Shown here: positions 32,462 through 42,163 of the stretch, piece after piece
How the letters are laid out: each line of letters begins with the position of its first letter
Numbering within the stretch: the first letter of the stretch is position 1
Assembly: GCF_900105755.1 (NCBI RefSeq)
Contig: NZ_FNTQ01000001.1
Span: 1,240,001-1,304,000, forward strand
Source of the DNA: Streptomyces sp. Ag109_O5-10
GTDB lineage: Bacteria > Actinomycetota > Actinomycetes > Streptomycetales > Streptomycetaceae
Direction of reading: 5' to 3'
DNA length: 64,000 bases
Translations under genes and position numbers: made by a program
Notes under the pieces: generated by a model
Told to the model about the DNA's origin: nothing
Databases searched by the model: none
What the model saw: only the letters and a program-made list of their open reading frames with translations

Positions 32462-34639
32462 TCAGCGGCCGTCCGTGAAGGTCTCCCCCTTCTCCGCCTT
32501 CTCGACCAGCAGCGCGGGCGGGGTGAACCGCTCGCCGTAGGTCTCGGCGAGTTCACGCGCGCGTGCCACGAAGCCGGGCAGGCCTCCCTCGTAGCCGTTG
32601 ATGTACTGCAGGACGCCGCCGGTCCAGCCGGGGAAGCCGATGCCGAAGAGCGAGCCGATGTTGGCGTCGGCGACCGAGGTGAGGACGCCCTCCTCGACGA
32701 GGCGGACGGTGTCGAGGGCCTCGGAGAAGAGCATCCGCTCCTGCATGTCCCGGAACGGGATCTGGTGGCCGGGCTTCGTGAAGTGCTCGCGCAGGCCGGG
32801 CCAGAGGGCGGCGCGGCTGCCGTCCTCGGCGTAGTCGTAGAAGCCCGCTCCCCCGCTGCGCCCGGGGCGGCCGAACTCGTCGACCATGCGGTCGATGACC
32901 GCCTCGGCGGGGTGCGCGGTCCAGGTGCCGCCGGTCTCCTCGACGGCCAGCCGGGACTCGCGGCGGATCTTCTGCGGCAGGGTGAGAGTGAGCTCGTCCA
33001 TGAGGGAGAGCACCTTGGCCGGGTAGCCGGCCTGGGCCGCCGCCTGCTCGACGGAGGCGGGCTCGATGCCCTCGCCGACCATGGCGACGCCCTCGTTGAT
33101 GAAGTGGCCGATCACCCGGGAGGTGAAGAAGCCGCGCGAGTCGTTGACGACGATCGGCGTCTTGTTGATCTGCCGGACCAGGTCGAAGGCGCGGGCCAGT
33201 GCCTCGTCGCCGGTGCGCTCGCCCTTGATGATCTCGACGAGCGGCATCTTGTCGACGGGCGAGAAGAAGTGCAGGCCGATGAAGTCGGCCTGGCGCTCGA
33301 CGCCCTCGGCGAGGGCGGTGATGGGGAGCGTGGAGGTGTTGGAGCAGAGCAGGGCGTCGGGGGCGACGACGGACTCGATCTCCTGGAAGACCTTGTGCTT
33401 GAGGGCGGTGTCCTCGAAGACCGCCTCGATGACCGCGTCGCAGCCGGCCAGGTCCTGCGGGTCCGCGGTGGGCGTGATCCGGGCGAGCAGCGCGTCCGCC
33501 TTCTCCTGGCTGGTGCGGCCCTTGGCGACGGCCTTGGCGCAGAGCTTCTCGGAGTAGGCCTTGCCCTTGGCGGCGGCCTCGGCCGAGACGTCCTTGAGGA
33601 CGACGTCGATGCCCGCGCGGGCGCACGAGTAGGCGATGCCGGCGCCCATCATGCCCGCGCCGAGGACGGCGACCTTGGTGACCTTGCGGGGCTCGATGCC
33701 CTTGGGCCGGTTGGCGCCGGAGTTGACGGCCTGGAGGTCGAAGAAGAACGCCTGGATCATGTTCTTCGAGGTCTGTCCCGCGGCCAGCTCCACGAAGTAG
33801 CGGGCCTCGATGACCTGGGCGGTCTCGAAGTCGACCTGGCTGCCCTCGACGGCGGCGGCGAGGATGCGGCGCGGCGCCGGGTAGGGGGCGTTGTTGGTCT
33901 GCTTGCGCAGGCTCGCCGGGAAGGCCGGCAGGTTGGCGGCGAACTTGGGGTTGGCGGGCGTGCCGCCGGGGATCCGGTAGCCGGGCTTGTCCCAGGGCTG
34001 CTGCGACTCGGGGTTGGCGTCGATGAACGCGCGGGCCTTGGCCAGCAGGTCCTCCGGCGACTCGGCCACCTCGTGCACGAGCCCGTTCTGCAGCGCGCGC
34101 GTGGCGTTGTACTGGGTGCCCTGTAGGAGGACCTTCAGCAGGGCGTCGGCGATGCCGAGGAGACGGACGGTGCGGACGACCCCGCCGCCGCCCGGAAGCA
34201 GGCCGAGGGTGACCTCGGGACAGCCGATCTTGGTGCCGGGGGTGTCGAGGGCGACGCGGTGGTGGCAGGCGAGGGTGAGTTCGAAGCCGCCGCCGAGGGC
34301 CGCGCCGTTGATGGCGGCGACCACCGGCTTGCCCAGGGTCTCGATGCGGCGCAGGTTGCGCTTGACGGCGAGGCCGCCGTCGAAGAGGTCCTGGGCGGTC
34401 TCGGGGGTGATCCGGATGAGGTCGCGCAGGTCGCCGCCGGCGAAGAAGGTCTTCTTGGCGGAGGTGAAGATGACGCCCCGGATCGAGTCCTGCTCGGCCT
34501 CCAGGCGGTCGGTGACCGCGGCGAGGGACTCGGCGAAGGCCGCGTTCATGGTGTTGGCGGACTGGTTGGGGTCGTCCAGCACGAGGGTGACGACGCCGGT
34601 GTCGTCCTGTTCCCAGCGGATGGTGGTGCTCTCGGTCAT
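32462..34639 (-). CDS. fadB: Fatty-acid oxidation multifunctional protein (enoyl-CoA hydratase / 3-hydroxyacyl-CoA dehydrogenase)
   Basis: 725 aa FadB-type fusion. N-terminal crotonase domain with both catalytic Glu positions (GGGFELTLACHHRVA, IGCPEVTLGLLPGGGG), then a Rossmann domain (VAVLGAGMMGAGIAYSCARA, about residue 325), the dehydrogenase signature FIGLHFFSPVDKMPLVEII and two C-terminal helical domains. Performs hydration and NAD-dependent oxidation in beta-oxidation. It follows the thiolase gene by 40 bp, so fadA-fadB form a transcription unit. ATG at 34639. Confidence 0.93.
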   Translation of the reverse strand: MTESTTIRWEQDDTGVVTLVLDDPNQSANTMNAAFAESLAAVTDRLEAEQDSIRGVIFTSAKKTFFAGGDLRDLIRITPETAQDLFDGGLAVKRNLRRIETLGKPVVAAINGAALGGGFELTLACHHRVALDTPGTKIGCPEVTLGLLPGGGGVVRTVRLLGIADALLKVLLQGTQYNATRALQNGLVHEVAESPEDLLAKARAFIDANPESQQPWDKPGYRIPGGTPANPKFAANLPAFPASLRKQTNNAPYPAPRRILAAAVEGSQVDFETAQVIEARYFVELAAGQTSKNMIQAFFFDLQAVNSGANRPKGIEPRKVTKVAVLGAGMMGAGIAYSCARAGIDVVLKDVSAEAAAKGKAYSEKLCAKAVAKGRTSQEKADALLARITPTADPQDLAGCDAVIEAVFEDTALKHKVFQEIESVVAPDALLCSNTSTLPITALAEGVERQADFIGLHFFSPVDKMPLVEIIKGERTGDEALARAFDLVRQINKTPIVVNDSRGFFTSRVIGHFINEGVAMVGEGIEPASVEQAAAQAGYPAKVLSLMDELTLTLPQKIRRESRLAVEETGGTWTAHPAEAVIDRMVDEFGRPGRSGGAGFYDYAEDGSRAALWPGLREHFTKPGHQIPFRDMQERMLFSEALDTVRLVEEGVLTSVADANIGSLFGIGFPGWTGGVLQYINGYEGGLPGFVARARELAETYGERFTPPALLVEKAEKGETFTDGR

Positions 34640-34679
34640 GGCTCGTGTCTCCGTGAAGTCTCTTGGTTCCGCGGGGATT

Positions 34680-35894
34680 TCAGACGCGCTCGACGATGGT
34701 GGCGATGCCCATGCCGCCGCCCACGCACAGGGTGGCGAGGCCGTAGCGCTTGTCCTGGCGCTCCAGTTCGTCGACGAGCGAGCCGAGGATCATCGCGCCG
34801 GTCGCGCCGAGGGGGTGGCCCAGCGCGATGGCGCCGCCGTTGACGTTGACCTTGTCCAGGGACAGGCCCATGTCCTTCACGAAGCGCAGGACGACCGCCG
34901 CGAACGCCTCGTTGATCTCGACCAGGTCGATGTCGTCGATGGTGAGGCCGGCCTTGGCGAGGGCCTTGCGGGTGGCGGGGGCGGGACCGGTGAGCATGAT
35001 GGTCGGCTCGGAGCCGGAGACGGCGGCCGAGACGATCCGCGCGCGCGGGGTGAGGCCGTAGCGCTCGCCGATCTCCCTGGTGCCGATGGCGACCAGGGAG
35101 GCGCCGTCGACGATGCCGGAGGAGTTGCCCGCGTGGTGGACGTGGTCGATCTTCTCGACCCAGTGGTACTTCTGCAGGGCGACCGCGTCGAAACCGCCCA
35201 GTTCGCCGATGTCGGCGAAGGACGGCTTCAGCTTGGCGAGGGAGTCGGCGGTGGTGCCGGGCCGCAGGTGCTCGTCGTGGTCGAGGACGACGAGGCCCGC
35301 GCGGTCCCGCACGGGGACGACGGAGCGGTCGAAGCGGCCCTCCTTGACGGCCGTCGCCGCGCGCTCCTGGGAGAGCGCCGCGTACTCGTCCACGTCCCTG
35401 CGGGAGAAGCCCTCGATGGTGGCGATCAGGTCGGCGCCGATGCCCTGCGGCACGAAGTTGACGGCCAGGTTGGTCATCGGGTCGTTGAACCAGGCGCCGC
35501 CGTCCGAGGCCATCGGCACCCGGGACATCGACTCCACGCCGCCCGCGAGGACGAGGTCCTCGAAGCCCGAGCGGACCTTGGCGGCGGCCATGTTGACGGC
35601 TTCCAGGCCGGACGCGCAGAAGCGGTTCTCCTGCACGCCGGCGACCGTGTCCGGCAGCCCGGCGGCGATCGCGGCGATCCGCGCGATGTCGGAGCCCTGG
35701 TCGCCGACCGGGCCGACGACACCGAGCACGACGTCGTCGACGGCGGCCGGGTCGAGGTCCGGGAAGCGGTCGCGGATCTCGTGGATGAGTCCGACGACCA
35801 GGTCGATGGGCTTCGTGCCGTGCAGGGCGCCGTTCGCCTTGCCGCGGCCGCGCGGGGTGCGGATCGCGTCGTACACGTACGCTTCGGTGCTCAC
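34680..35894 (-). CDS. fadA: Acetyl-CoA C-acyltransferase (thiolase)
   Basis: 404 aa from GTG 35894 with AAAGG eight bases upstream. Nucleophilic Cys in [17 protein letters not shown], His in [18 protein letters not shown] and second Cys in [14 protein letters not shown]. Cleaves 3-ketoacyl-CoA with CoA in the last step of beta-oxidation. First gene of the fadAB unit; the LLM oxidoreductase gene ends 50 bp upstream on the same strand, so the run may extend back to the CaiB gene. A second thiolase (pcaF) is in this window, so this one is assigned to fatty acids by its fadB neighbour. Confidence 0.92.
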   Translation of the reverse strand: MSTEAYVYDAIRTPRGRGKANGALHGTKPIDLVVGLIHEIRDRFPDLDPAAVDDVVLGVVGPVGDQGSDIARIAAIAAGLPDTVAGVQENRFCASGLEAVNMAAAKVRSGFEDLVLAGGVESMSRVPMASDGGAWFNDPMTNLAVNFVPQGIGADLIATIEGFSRRDVDEYAALSQERAATAVKEGRFDRSVVPVRDRAGLVVLDHDEHLRPGTTADSLAKLKPSFADIGELGGFDAVALQKYHWVEKIDHVHHAGNSSGIVDGASLVAIGTREIGERYGLTPRARIVSAAVSGSEPTIMLTGPAPATRKALAKAGLTIDDIDLVEINEAFAAVVLRFVKDMGLSLDKVNVNGGAIALGHPLGATGAMILGSLVDELERQDKRYGLATLCVGGGMGIATIVERV

Positions 35895-35944
35895 TGACAA
35901 GCCTTTCAACGAGGGTTTTTCAAGAGGGTTCGGAAGACGGAGGC

Positions 35945-36958
35945 TCAGAGCCAGTTCTTGACGGTCTCGACCAGACGGGCCGGGTCCGGGCCGACGGGGG
36001 TGACGTCCAGCATGGTCACGCCCGCCTCGCGGAAGGCCTCGATGCGGTCCCGGACGTAGCCCTGCGGGCCGCACAGCGATATGAGCTCGCAGAACTCGTC
36101 CGGTACGGCCGCGGCGGCGTCCCGCGGCCGGCCTTCGAGGTACAGCTCCTGGATGAGCCGGGCCTCCTTCTCGTAGCCGTAGGCGACGGCGAGGTCGTTG
36201 TAGAAGTTCTTGCCGGGTGCGCCCATGCCACCGACGTAGAGGGCGATCCGCGGGCGGACCTGGTCGCGCACGGCGGCCGCGTCCTCGCCGATGGCGAGCA
36301 GCCCGCCGGCGACGATCTGGAGCGTTCCGAGGGCCGGGTCCCGGCGGGCGGCGCCCTCCGCCAGCGGCGTGCCCCACACCTGGTGCGCCTTCTCGGGGAT
36401 GAACAGGGTGGGCAGCCAGCCGTCGGCGACCTCGGCGGTCATCCGGACGTTGGCGGGGCCCAGCGAGGCGACGTAGAGCGGGACGGCGGGGCGGACCGGC
36501 CTGGTGAGGATCTTCAGGGGTTTGCCGAGGCCGCCGGGCCGGGGCATGTCGGTGATGCCGTGGTGGTCGATGACCTCGCGGCGCAGGATCCGCCGGGTCA
36601 GCTCGATCGTCTCGCGGGTACGGCCGAGGGGCTTGTCGTACGCCTTCCCGTGCCAGCCCTCGACGACCTGCGGGCCGGAGGCGCCGAGTCCGATGATCGC
36701 GCGGCCACCGGAGATCGCGTCCAGGCCCGCGGCCGTCTGGGCGATGAGGGCGGGAGTGCGGGAGTACACGTTGAGGATCGCGGAGCCGATCTTCATCCGT
36801 TCGGTGCGGGCGGCCAGGTAGCCCATGATCGTGGGCGAGTCGAAGCCGTAGGCCTCCGCGACCCAGACCGCGTCGAGGCCCGCCGACTCCAGCGCGGCCG
36901 CCTGGTCCGCGGCGGTACGCGGGTCGCCCGCGTAGTCCAGGAAGGTCGAGAGCTCCAT
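35945..36958 (-). CDS. LLM-class F420-dependent oxidoreductase
   Basis: 337 aa luciferase-like TIM barrel: [80 protein letters not shown] and [18 protein letters not shown]. The pattern fits the Rv3520c-like branch, which uses F420 in actinobacteria. ATG overlaps the CaiB stop by one base (TGATG), so the two are coupled. Presumably acts on an acyl-CoA or lipid intermediate; the substrate is unknown. Confidence 0.87.
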   Translation of the reverse strand: MELSTFLDYAGDPRTAADQAAALESAGLDAVWVAEAYGFDSPTIMGYLAARTERMKIGSAILNVYSRTPALIAQTAAGLDAISGGRAIIGLGASGPQVVEGWHGKAYDKPLGRTRETIELTRRILRREVIDHHGITDMPRPGGLGKPLKILTRPVRPAVPLYVASLGPANVRMTAEVADGWLPTLFIPEKAHQVWGTPLAEGAARRDPALGTLQIVAGGLLAIGEDAAAVRDQVRPRIALYVGGMGAPGKNFYNDLAVAYGYEKEARLIQELYLEGRPRDAAAAVPDEFCELISLCGPQGYVRDRIEAFREAGVTMLDVTPVGPDPARLVETVKNWL

Positions 36959-38124
36959 CAGGTGGCGTCCTTGTCGTGGTGGTCGCGGTCGTCGTCGGGG
37001 CCGTCGAGGAGCGCCGCTACGTCCCAGTCGCCGGCCACCGCGGCGGTGTCGGCGCCGGGCCGGGCGGGCGGGGTACGCACGGCCGTGGGGGTCGCGGAGA
37101 AGCGCGGGGCGGGGGCCGGCTGGGTGATGCCGCCGTGGTCGGCGAAGGTGCCGCGGGCGGCCAGATGGGGGTGGTGCGGGGCCTCGCGGAGGGAGAGGAC
37201 GGGTGCCACGCAGGCGTCGGAGCCCTCGAAGAGGGCCGTCCACTCGTCGCGGGTGCGCGCCTTGAAGCGGGCCGCGACGCGCTCGCGCAGTTCGCCCCAC
37301 CGGGTCCAGTCCTTGCGGGCGTCGGCCAGGTCGTCCAGTCCGCCGAGCAGCCGGAGGAACTCGGCGTAGAACTGGGGTTCCAGGGCGCCGACCGCCATGT
37401 GGCCGCCGTCGGCGGTCTCGTAGGTGCCGTAGTACGGGCAGCCGCCGTCCAGCAGGTTGGCCCCGCGCCGGTCCTGCCAGCCGCCCGCGGCCACCATGCC
37501 GTGGATCATCGCGGTGAGGTGCGCGGTGCCGTCCACGATGGCGGCGTCCACGACCTGGCCGGTGCCGGTCCCGCGCGCGTGGTGCAGGGCGGCCAGGACG
37601 CCGACGACGAGGTAGAGGGAGCCGCCGGCGTAGTCGCCGAGCAGGTTGGCGGGGACGGCCGGGGGCTCGTCGGGGCGGCCGATCATGCCGAGGGTGCCGG
37701 TGAGGGCGATGTAGGCGATGTCGTGGCCCGCGCGGTGCGCGAGGGGTCCCTCCTGGCCCCAGCCGGTCATCCGGCCGTAGACCAGGCGGGGGTTGCGGGC
37801 GTGGCAGTCTCCGGGGCCGACGCCGAGCCGCTCGGCGACGCCGGGGCGGTAGCCCTCGATCAGGATGTCGGCGCGTGCGGCGAGGTCGAGGACGCGGGCG
37901 GGGCCGTCCGGGGACTTCAGGTCGACGAGCACCGAGCGCTTGTTGCGGTTGGTGACGTCGTACGCCGGGTCGATCGCGAGCCCGGGACCGCCGGGCCGGT
38001 CGACGCGGACCACGTCGGCGCCCAGGTCGGCGAGGAGCATGGCGGCGAACGGGCCCGGCCCGATACCGGCCAGCTCGACCACGCGCACGCCGGAGAGCGG
38101 GCCGTGTCCTGGCGTCCCTGCCAT
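36958..38124 (-). CDS. CaiB/BaiF CoA-transferase family protein (alpha-methylacyl-CoA racemase-like)
   Basis: 388 aa from ATG 38124 with GGGGG seven bases upstream; ATGs at 38130 and 38142 are less well placed. Class III CoA-transferase fold: [20 protein letters not shown] then [37 protein letters not shown], the catalytic aspartate in [13 protein letters not shown]. The [10 protein letters not shown] sequence and single-chain layout point to alpha-methylacyl-CoA racemase, which would prepare branched acyl-CoAs for beta-oxidation by the downstream fadAB. A clear promoter lies at 38169-38197. Confidence 0.87.
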   Translation of the reverse strand: MAGTPGHGPLSGVRVVELAGIGPGPFAAMLLADLGADVVRVDRPGGPGLAIDPAYDVTNRNKRSVLVDLKSPDGPARVLDLAARADILIEGYRPGVAERLGVGPGDCHARNPRLVYGRMTGWGQEGPLAHRAGHDIAYIALTGTLGMIGRPDEPPAVPANLLGDYAGGSLYLVVGVLAALHHARGTGTGQVVDAAIVDGTAHLTAMIHGMVAAGGWQDRRGANLLDGGCPYYGTYETADGGHMAVGALEPQFYAEFLRLLGGLDDLADARKDWTRWGELRERVAARFKARTRDEWTALFEGSDACVAPVLSLREAPHHPHLAARGTFADHGGITQPAPAPRFSATPTAVRTPPARPGADTAAVAGDWDVAALLDGPDDDRDHHDKDAT

Positions 38125-38168
38125 GGTCATGCCCCCAGTCATGTGACACAACTGATGTAACACCGATG

Positions 38169-38197
38169 ATGCTAAGAACAGGTTCCACTGGGCACAA
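38169..38197 (-). promoter_or_regulatory. Promoter of the caiB-LLM(-fadAB) unit
   Basis: Minus strand TTGTGC (38192-38197), 17-bp spacer, TAGCAT (38169-38174). Leader of about 40 nt to ATG 38124. Confidence 0.55.
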
Positions 38198-38209
38198 GAG
38201 CGGACGAGC

Positions 38210-38217
38210 AAGCGCTT
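38210..38217. promoter_or_regulatory. Palindromic operator candidate between caiB and reductase genes
   Basis: AAGCGCTT within AGCAAGCGCTTAGT, just upstream of the caiB -35. AGCAAGCGCTT-type palindromes are used by TetR-family repressors of lipid metabolism in actinobacteria. No such repressor gene is in the window, so this is inference. Confidence 0.35.
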
Positions 38218-38306
38218 AGTCAAGATACCCCGTGGGGGTGCGTCCGCACTCCTCACGCTAGCCTCAGCCACCGACAACGGCACGGGTTGCACGACCGAGA
38301 GGTGTC

Positions 38307-39485
38307 ATGAGCAGGCTGAAGACGACGGACCGTCCCTACGACCTCGTGCTCTTCGGAGCCACCGGCTTCGTCGGCGAGCTCACCGCCGAGTACCTCGCCG
38401 CGCACGCGCCCGAAGGACTGCGCTGGGCGCTCGCCGCCCGGGACGAGCGCAGACTGGAGGCCCTGCGCGAGCGGCTGCCGGGCGGCAAGGCGGTCGGCGT
38501 GCTGCGCGCCGACGTCGCGGAGCCCGCCACCGTCCGGGCCCTCGCCGAGCACGCGCGCGTGGTGGCCACGACGGTCGGCCCGTACGGCCGTTACGGCGAG
38601 GACCTGGTCGCGGCCTGCGCGGACACCGGCGCCGACTACCTGGACCTGTGCGGCGAGCCGGAGTTCGTGGACCTGACGTACGTCCGGCACGACGCACGTG
38701 CGCGGGAGACGGGCGCGCGCCTGGTGCACGCCTGCGGTTTCGACTCGGTCCCGCACGACCTGGGCGCGTACTTCACGGTCCGGCAACTGCCGGAGGGCGT
38801 GCCGCTGACCGTGGACGGGTTCGTCACCGCGGACGCCACCTTCTCCGGCGGCACCTTCGCCTCCGTGCTGGACCAGTTCGCACGCCCCCGGCAGATGCTC
38901 GCCGCCGCCCGGGACCGCGCCCGGCACGAGCCCCGGCTGCTGGACCGCCGGACAAGCGCGCCGACGGGTGCCCCCCGGTTCGCGCCCGAGGTCGGCGCCT
39001 GGGCGCTGCCGCTGCCCACGATCGACACCCAGATCGTGCGCCGCTCGGCGAAGGCCCTGGACCGCTACGGCCCCGACTTCCGCTACCGGCACTACGCGGC
39101 CGTCCGCCACCTGCCCGTGGCGCTCGGCGGGGTCGCGGTCGTCGGCGCGGTCGCCGCGGCGGCCCAGCTGCCGGCCGCCCGGCGCTGGCTGTCGGACCGG
39201 CTCAGGCCCGGGGACGGGCCGGACGCGGAGAAGCGGGCGCGCAGCTGGTTCACGGTCCGGTTCGTCGGCGAGGGCGGCGGGCGACGGGTGTTCACGGAGG
39301 TCTCGGGCGGGGACCCCGGCTACGGCGAGACGGCGAAGATGTTCGCGGAGGCCGCCCTCTCGCTCGCCTTCGACGAACTGCCGCCGACGGCCGGCCAGGT
39401 CACCACCGCGCAGGCGATGGGCGACGCGCTGACCGAGCGGCTGCGGGCGGCCGGAATCGGCTTCCGGGTGGCGGCGACCCGCTGA
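38307..39485 (+). CDS. Saccharopine-dehydrogenase-like / trans-acting enoyl reductase family protein
   Basis: 392 aa. N-terminal NAD(P)-binding motif YDLVLFGATGFVGELTAEYL and RWALAARDERRLEALRE; DYLDLCGEPEFV and HACGFDSVPHDLGAYF are characteristic of the Rv2449c/Rv2953-like family. A hydrophobic segment (ALGGVAVVGAVAAAAQLPAA) lies near residues 272-291, often seen in this group. Homologues act in mycobacterial lipid biosynthesis; here the role is unknown. ATG with GAGAGG four bases upstream. Divergent from the fatty-acid catabolism unit. Confidence 0.87.
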   Translation: MSRLKTTDRPYDLVLFGATGFVGELTAEYLAAHAPEGLRWALAARDERRLEALRERLPGGKAVGVLRADVAEPATVRALAEHARVVATTVGPYGRYGEDLVAACADTGADYLDLCGEPEFVDLTYVRHDARARETGARLVHACGFDSVPHDLGAYFTVRQLPEGVPLTVDGFVTADATFSGGTFASVLDQFARPRQMLAAARDRARHEPRLLDRRTSAPTGAPRFAPEVGAWALPLPTIDTQIVRRSAKALDRYGPDFRYRHYAAVRHLPVALGGVAVVGAVAAAAQLPAARRWLSDRLRPGDGPDAEKRARSWFTVRFVGEGGGRRVFTEVSGGDPGYGETAKMFAEAALSLAFDELPPTAGQVTTAQAMGDALTERLRAAGIGFRVAATR

Positions 39486-39489
39486 ACCC

Positions 39490-39636
39490 CTAGGACTGCC
39501 ACTGGATCACGGTGTAGAGCATCCCGGCCATCCACCCGAACCCCACCACCACGGCGAGCACCAGCGCGACCGTCACCGTGCGCTCGACGGGCCGGGCGGA
39601 GGCGGCAACGGACTCGGGGGCGCGGTGTGTGGTCAT
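39490..39636 (-). CDS. 48-aa single-span membrane protein
   Basis: ATG at 39636 to TAG at 39490. Sequence starts MTTHRAPESVAASARPVERT and continues with VTVALVLAVVVGFGWMAGML, a single span, ending YTVIQWQS. A twelve-aa hydrophilic N-terminus and all high-GC codons support coding. Its stop is four bases from the convergent reductase stop. Small one-span proteins of this look are annotated in other Streptomyces; function unknown. Confidence 0.7.
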   Translation of the reverse strand: MTTHRAPESVAASARPVERTVTVALVLAVVVGFGWMAGMLYTVIQWQS

Positions 39637-39696
39637 GCGGCCAGCCTGCCGCCGGACTGTAACGGCGGCGTCCGTACTCGTACTCAGAATCGCTAC

Positions 39697-40389
39697 TCAG
39701 GCCTGAGCTTCACGCAGCGCGCCGCGGCACAGCGCGTCCGCGCGGCGGGTGGTCTCCGGCAGGCGGTACTTCGGGGTGAGCGCGAGCGTGTGGGCGCAGG
39801 CGTTGTCGAGGCTGACGCGGTGTCCGACGGAGACGAACACCGGCTTGACCGCGTCCCGGGTGCGCAGCGCGCGGCCGACCTCCTCGGCGCCGGCCAGGAG
39901 CGGGGCGTGGCTGCCGCGCGGGGCGTCCGGGTCAGCGTGCGCGAAGGTGAACGGGTTCTTGGCGACACCGATGGTGGGCAGGCCGGTGAGGACGCCCAGG
40001 TGGCTGGCGAGGCCGAAGCGGCGCGGGTGGGCGAGTCCGTAGCCGTCGCAGACGACCAGGCCCGGCGGGCAGGGCAGGGCGTCGAGGGCGGCCCGAACGG
40101 CCGGGATCTCGCGGAAGGCGAGCAGTCCCGGCACATACGGGAAGGAGACCCGGCCGACGGCGGTCGCCTCGGCGACGACCTCCAGGGTCGCCGCGTCCAG
40201 CACGACGGCCGCCGCGGCGACCAGGTCGCGCTCGTCGTCGTAGGCCACGTCGACGCCGGTGACCAGCCCGGCGCCGGGCGCCGGGCCCGGCTCGTCGAGG
40301 ACCACCCGCCCGCGCAGCTCGTCCTGTACGGCCAGGGCCTGTTCCTCGGTCGCGGGCCAGCCCGCGGGCACCCGTACGGTCGTCGTCAT
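39697..40389 (-). CDS. nfi: Endonuclease V
   Basis: 230 aa from ATG 40389 (MTTTVRVPAGWPATEEQALA); a GTG at 40416 is possible. Family motifs: VTGVDVAYDDERDLVAAAAV with the metal-binding Asp, FPYVPGLLAFREIPAVRAAL (wedge and catalytic Glu), VCDGYGLAHPRRFGLASHLG and IGVAKNPF. Cleaves DNA 3' to deoxyinosine in repair of deaminated adenine. Single gene, not coupled to neighbours. Confidence 0.93.
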   Translation of the reverse strand: MTTTVRVPAGWPATEEQALAVQDELRGRVVLDEPGPAPGAGLVTGVDVAYDDERDLVAAAAVVLDAATLEVVAEATAVGRVSFPYVPGLLAFREIPAVRAALDALPCPPGLVVCDGYGLAHPRRFGLASHLGVLTGLPTIGVAKNPFTFAHADPDAPRGSHAPLLAGAEEVGRALRTRDAVKPVFVSVGHRVSLDNACAHTLALTPKYRLPETTRRADALCRGALREAQA

Positions 40390-40483
40390 GGTGGGCACGA
40401 GCGTACGGGGTGCCACGCGCGCGTGCGGTGACGGCTCGGACAGAACCCGGCGTGGCCCGGACCGAACCCGGCGTCCGGCGGGC

Positions 40484-40816
40484 TCAGCTCTTCTTGGCGT
40501 TCAGAGCCCGTTGCAGCTGCGCCTTGTTCATGTCCGAGCGGCCCTCGATGCCGCGCTGCCTGGCCTCCTCGTAGAGCTGGTCGTAGGTCGGGCCCTGGGC
40601 GCCGCTGTGGGACCGCTTCCCGCCGCGCCGGCCGGACGACATGTCCTGGGTGGACGTACGGCTGGCGGTCTTGGACTCGCCGGACCGGGCGCGCTCCTTG
40701 TTGACGGTCCGTGCGGCGATCTCCTCGGCCCGGTCCTGGCTCTCGCCGCGGTCGAGAGCGCTCTCCTTGATGTGCTCGTACTGACGTTCCCGCTTGGGGC
40801 TGGATCCGCGTGGCAT
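40484..40816 (-). CDS. Small basic protein with a Rho-N/SAP-like C-terminus
   Basis: 110 aa from ATG 40816 with AAGGAG six bases upstream. N-terminal RERQYEHIKESALDRGESQD with EEIAARTVNKERARSGESKT is a conserved charged segment; the C-terminal TYDQLYEEARQRGIEGRSDM with NKAQLQRAL looks like the Rho termination-factor N-terminal/SAP helical fold that binds nucleic acid. Often annotated plasmid stabilization protein in Streptomyces, without evidence of a partner toxin. None is present here either. Confidence 0.8.
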   Translation of the reverse strand: MPRGSSPKRERQYEHIKESALDRGESQDRAEEIAARTVNKERARSGESKTASRTSTQDMSSGRRGGKRSHSGAQGPTYDQLYEEARQRGIEGRSDMNKAQLQRALNAKKS

Positions 40817-40857
40817 GACCGCTCCTTTCCGGTGGGCGAGGAACGGGTACCCCCGGC

Positions 40858-41961
40858 TCAGTTCTCCAGGCGTGCCGCCCGGCCCTGCTCCCCGGCCGCC
40901 CAGCAGCTCAGGTCCGGTGTGCAGGCCACGGTGTCGTACGAGCCGGTGTCGACGGTGCGCCAGGTGCGGCCGCCGTCGGTGGTCAGGTCGGTGCCGGTGG
41001 GGCCGACGGCGAGGGCCGAGGTGCGGCTGTGCGGGAGCCAGGCGACACCCGAGCGGTAGGCGGGCGGCGGGGTGGCGGCGGCCAGCCAGCCGCGGCCGCC
41101 GTCCGGGGTGACCGCGGCCGCCTGCGGCGAGGCCTGGTCGGGGCGGTAGTCGCCGCCGACCGCGAGGCCGTGGCCGCGGTCCCGGAAGGCGAGGGCGAAG
41201 ACGCCCTTGGCCGGGTCGCCCGCCGGGATCGGCGTGTCGGCGGCGGTCCAGGTCAGACCGCGGTCGGCGGAGTGCAGCACGCGCGCGTGCGCGCCGCCGC
41301 CGGTGGCCAGCCAGGCGTCCTTCGGGCCGGAGGTGACCAGGCACTGGCCGCTCGCCGCGAAGCCCGCCTCGCCCGCCAGGGCGACCGGCATGCCGTCGTC
41401 CGGCAGCACGCGCCAGGACCGGCCGCCGTCGCTCGTCGACAGGATGCGGAACTTCCCGTCGACCGGGTCGCTCATGGCGAGGCCGTGGCGGCGGTCGAAG
41501 AAGGCCATGCAGTCGTAGAAGGCGGCGGGATCGGTGTTGCGGAAGGACTCCGTCCAGGTCCGGCCGCCGTCGTCGGTGCGGTAGACCCGGGACGCCTCGC
41601 CCTCGCCGATGGCCAGCACCACCGCGCGGTGCGCGTCGAACGCCTCGACGTCCCGGAACTGGAGGTCGCCCGCGTCCGGTGGCGAGACGTTCCGCCAGCT
41701 GGTCCCCCCGTCCGTGGTGCGCAGCACGGTGCCGCCGGTTCCGGCCAGCCAGGCGGTGTGCCGGTCGACGGCGGCCAGGCCCCGGAACCGCACGTCCGGG
41801 GTGCCGGTGTCCTTGAGTGCCCAGTGCGGTGCCCGGGTGCCGGCCTGTGCGGGACCGGCTGTCAGCGCGGCCAGCGCCGCGGTGCACGCCACCCCCACCG
41901 CGACCGCTCGGCCGGTGCGTCGGGCTCGTCCAGTGCGTCGCGTGCTCCCCAAGCGCCTCAT
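40858..41961 (-). CDS. Secreted beta-propeller protein (YCF48/Hcf136-like BNR repeats)
   Basis: 367 aa. Twin-arginine-like N-terminus (RRTGRARRTGRAVAVGVACT) with a hydrophobic core and AGPAQA-GT cleavage. Repeated BNR-type strands SDGGRSWRVL, DGGTSWRNVS, DDGGRTWTES, ADRGLTWTAA and DGGRTWRTVD give a six- or seven-bladed propeller. Homologues are annotated as oxidoreductase or photosystem assembly-like, but nothing here shows catalysis. TAGCTT ends eight bases before the ATG, so the mRNA may be leaderless. Confidence 0.85.
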   Translation of the reverse strand: MRRLGSTRRTGRARRTGRAVAVGVACTAALAALTAGPAQAGTRAPHWALKDTGTPDVRFRGLAAVDRHTAWLAGTGGTVLRTTDGGTSWRNVSPPDAGDLQFRDVEAFDAHRAVVLAIGEGEASRVYRTDDGGRTWTESFRNTDPAAFYDCMAFFDRRHGLAMSDPVDGKFRILSTSDGGRSWRVLPDDGMPVALAGEAGFAASGQCLVTSGPKDAWLATGGGAHARVLHSADRGLTWTAADTPIPAGDPAKGVFALAFRDRGHGLAVGGDYRPDQASPQAAAVTPDGGRGWLAAATPPPAYRSGVAWLPHSRTSALAVGPTGTDLTTDGGRTWRTVDTGSYDTVACTPDLSCWAAGEQGRAARLEN

Positions 41962-42163
41962 GGCGCGCGAAGCTAGCCGACCACCGCGCCGCCGTCCAGA
42001 GGGCCCGGCCGCCCCTGGCGAGAGGGAGGCCCGGGTGTGGACTGGGGCGGTGACAGAGGTCACTCGCCCTTCCTGTGCACGGATCGGCCGCCTCCTTCGT
42101 CTCTTCCAGTGCCAGGTCTCACACACCCGGGAATTCGTACCACCGTCACGAGGGAGCAAGGCG

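Noticed and set aside
39625..40431. 268-aa plus-strand frame opposite endonuclease V
   Set aside because: Antisense of nfi; glycine/arginine-rich without motif.
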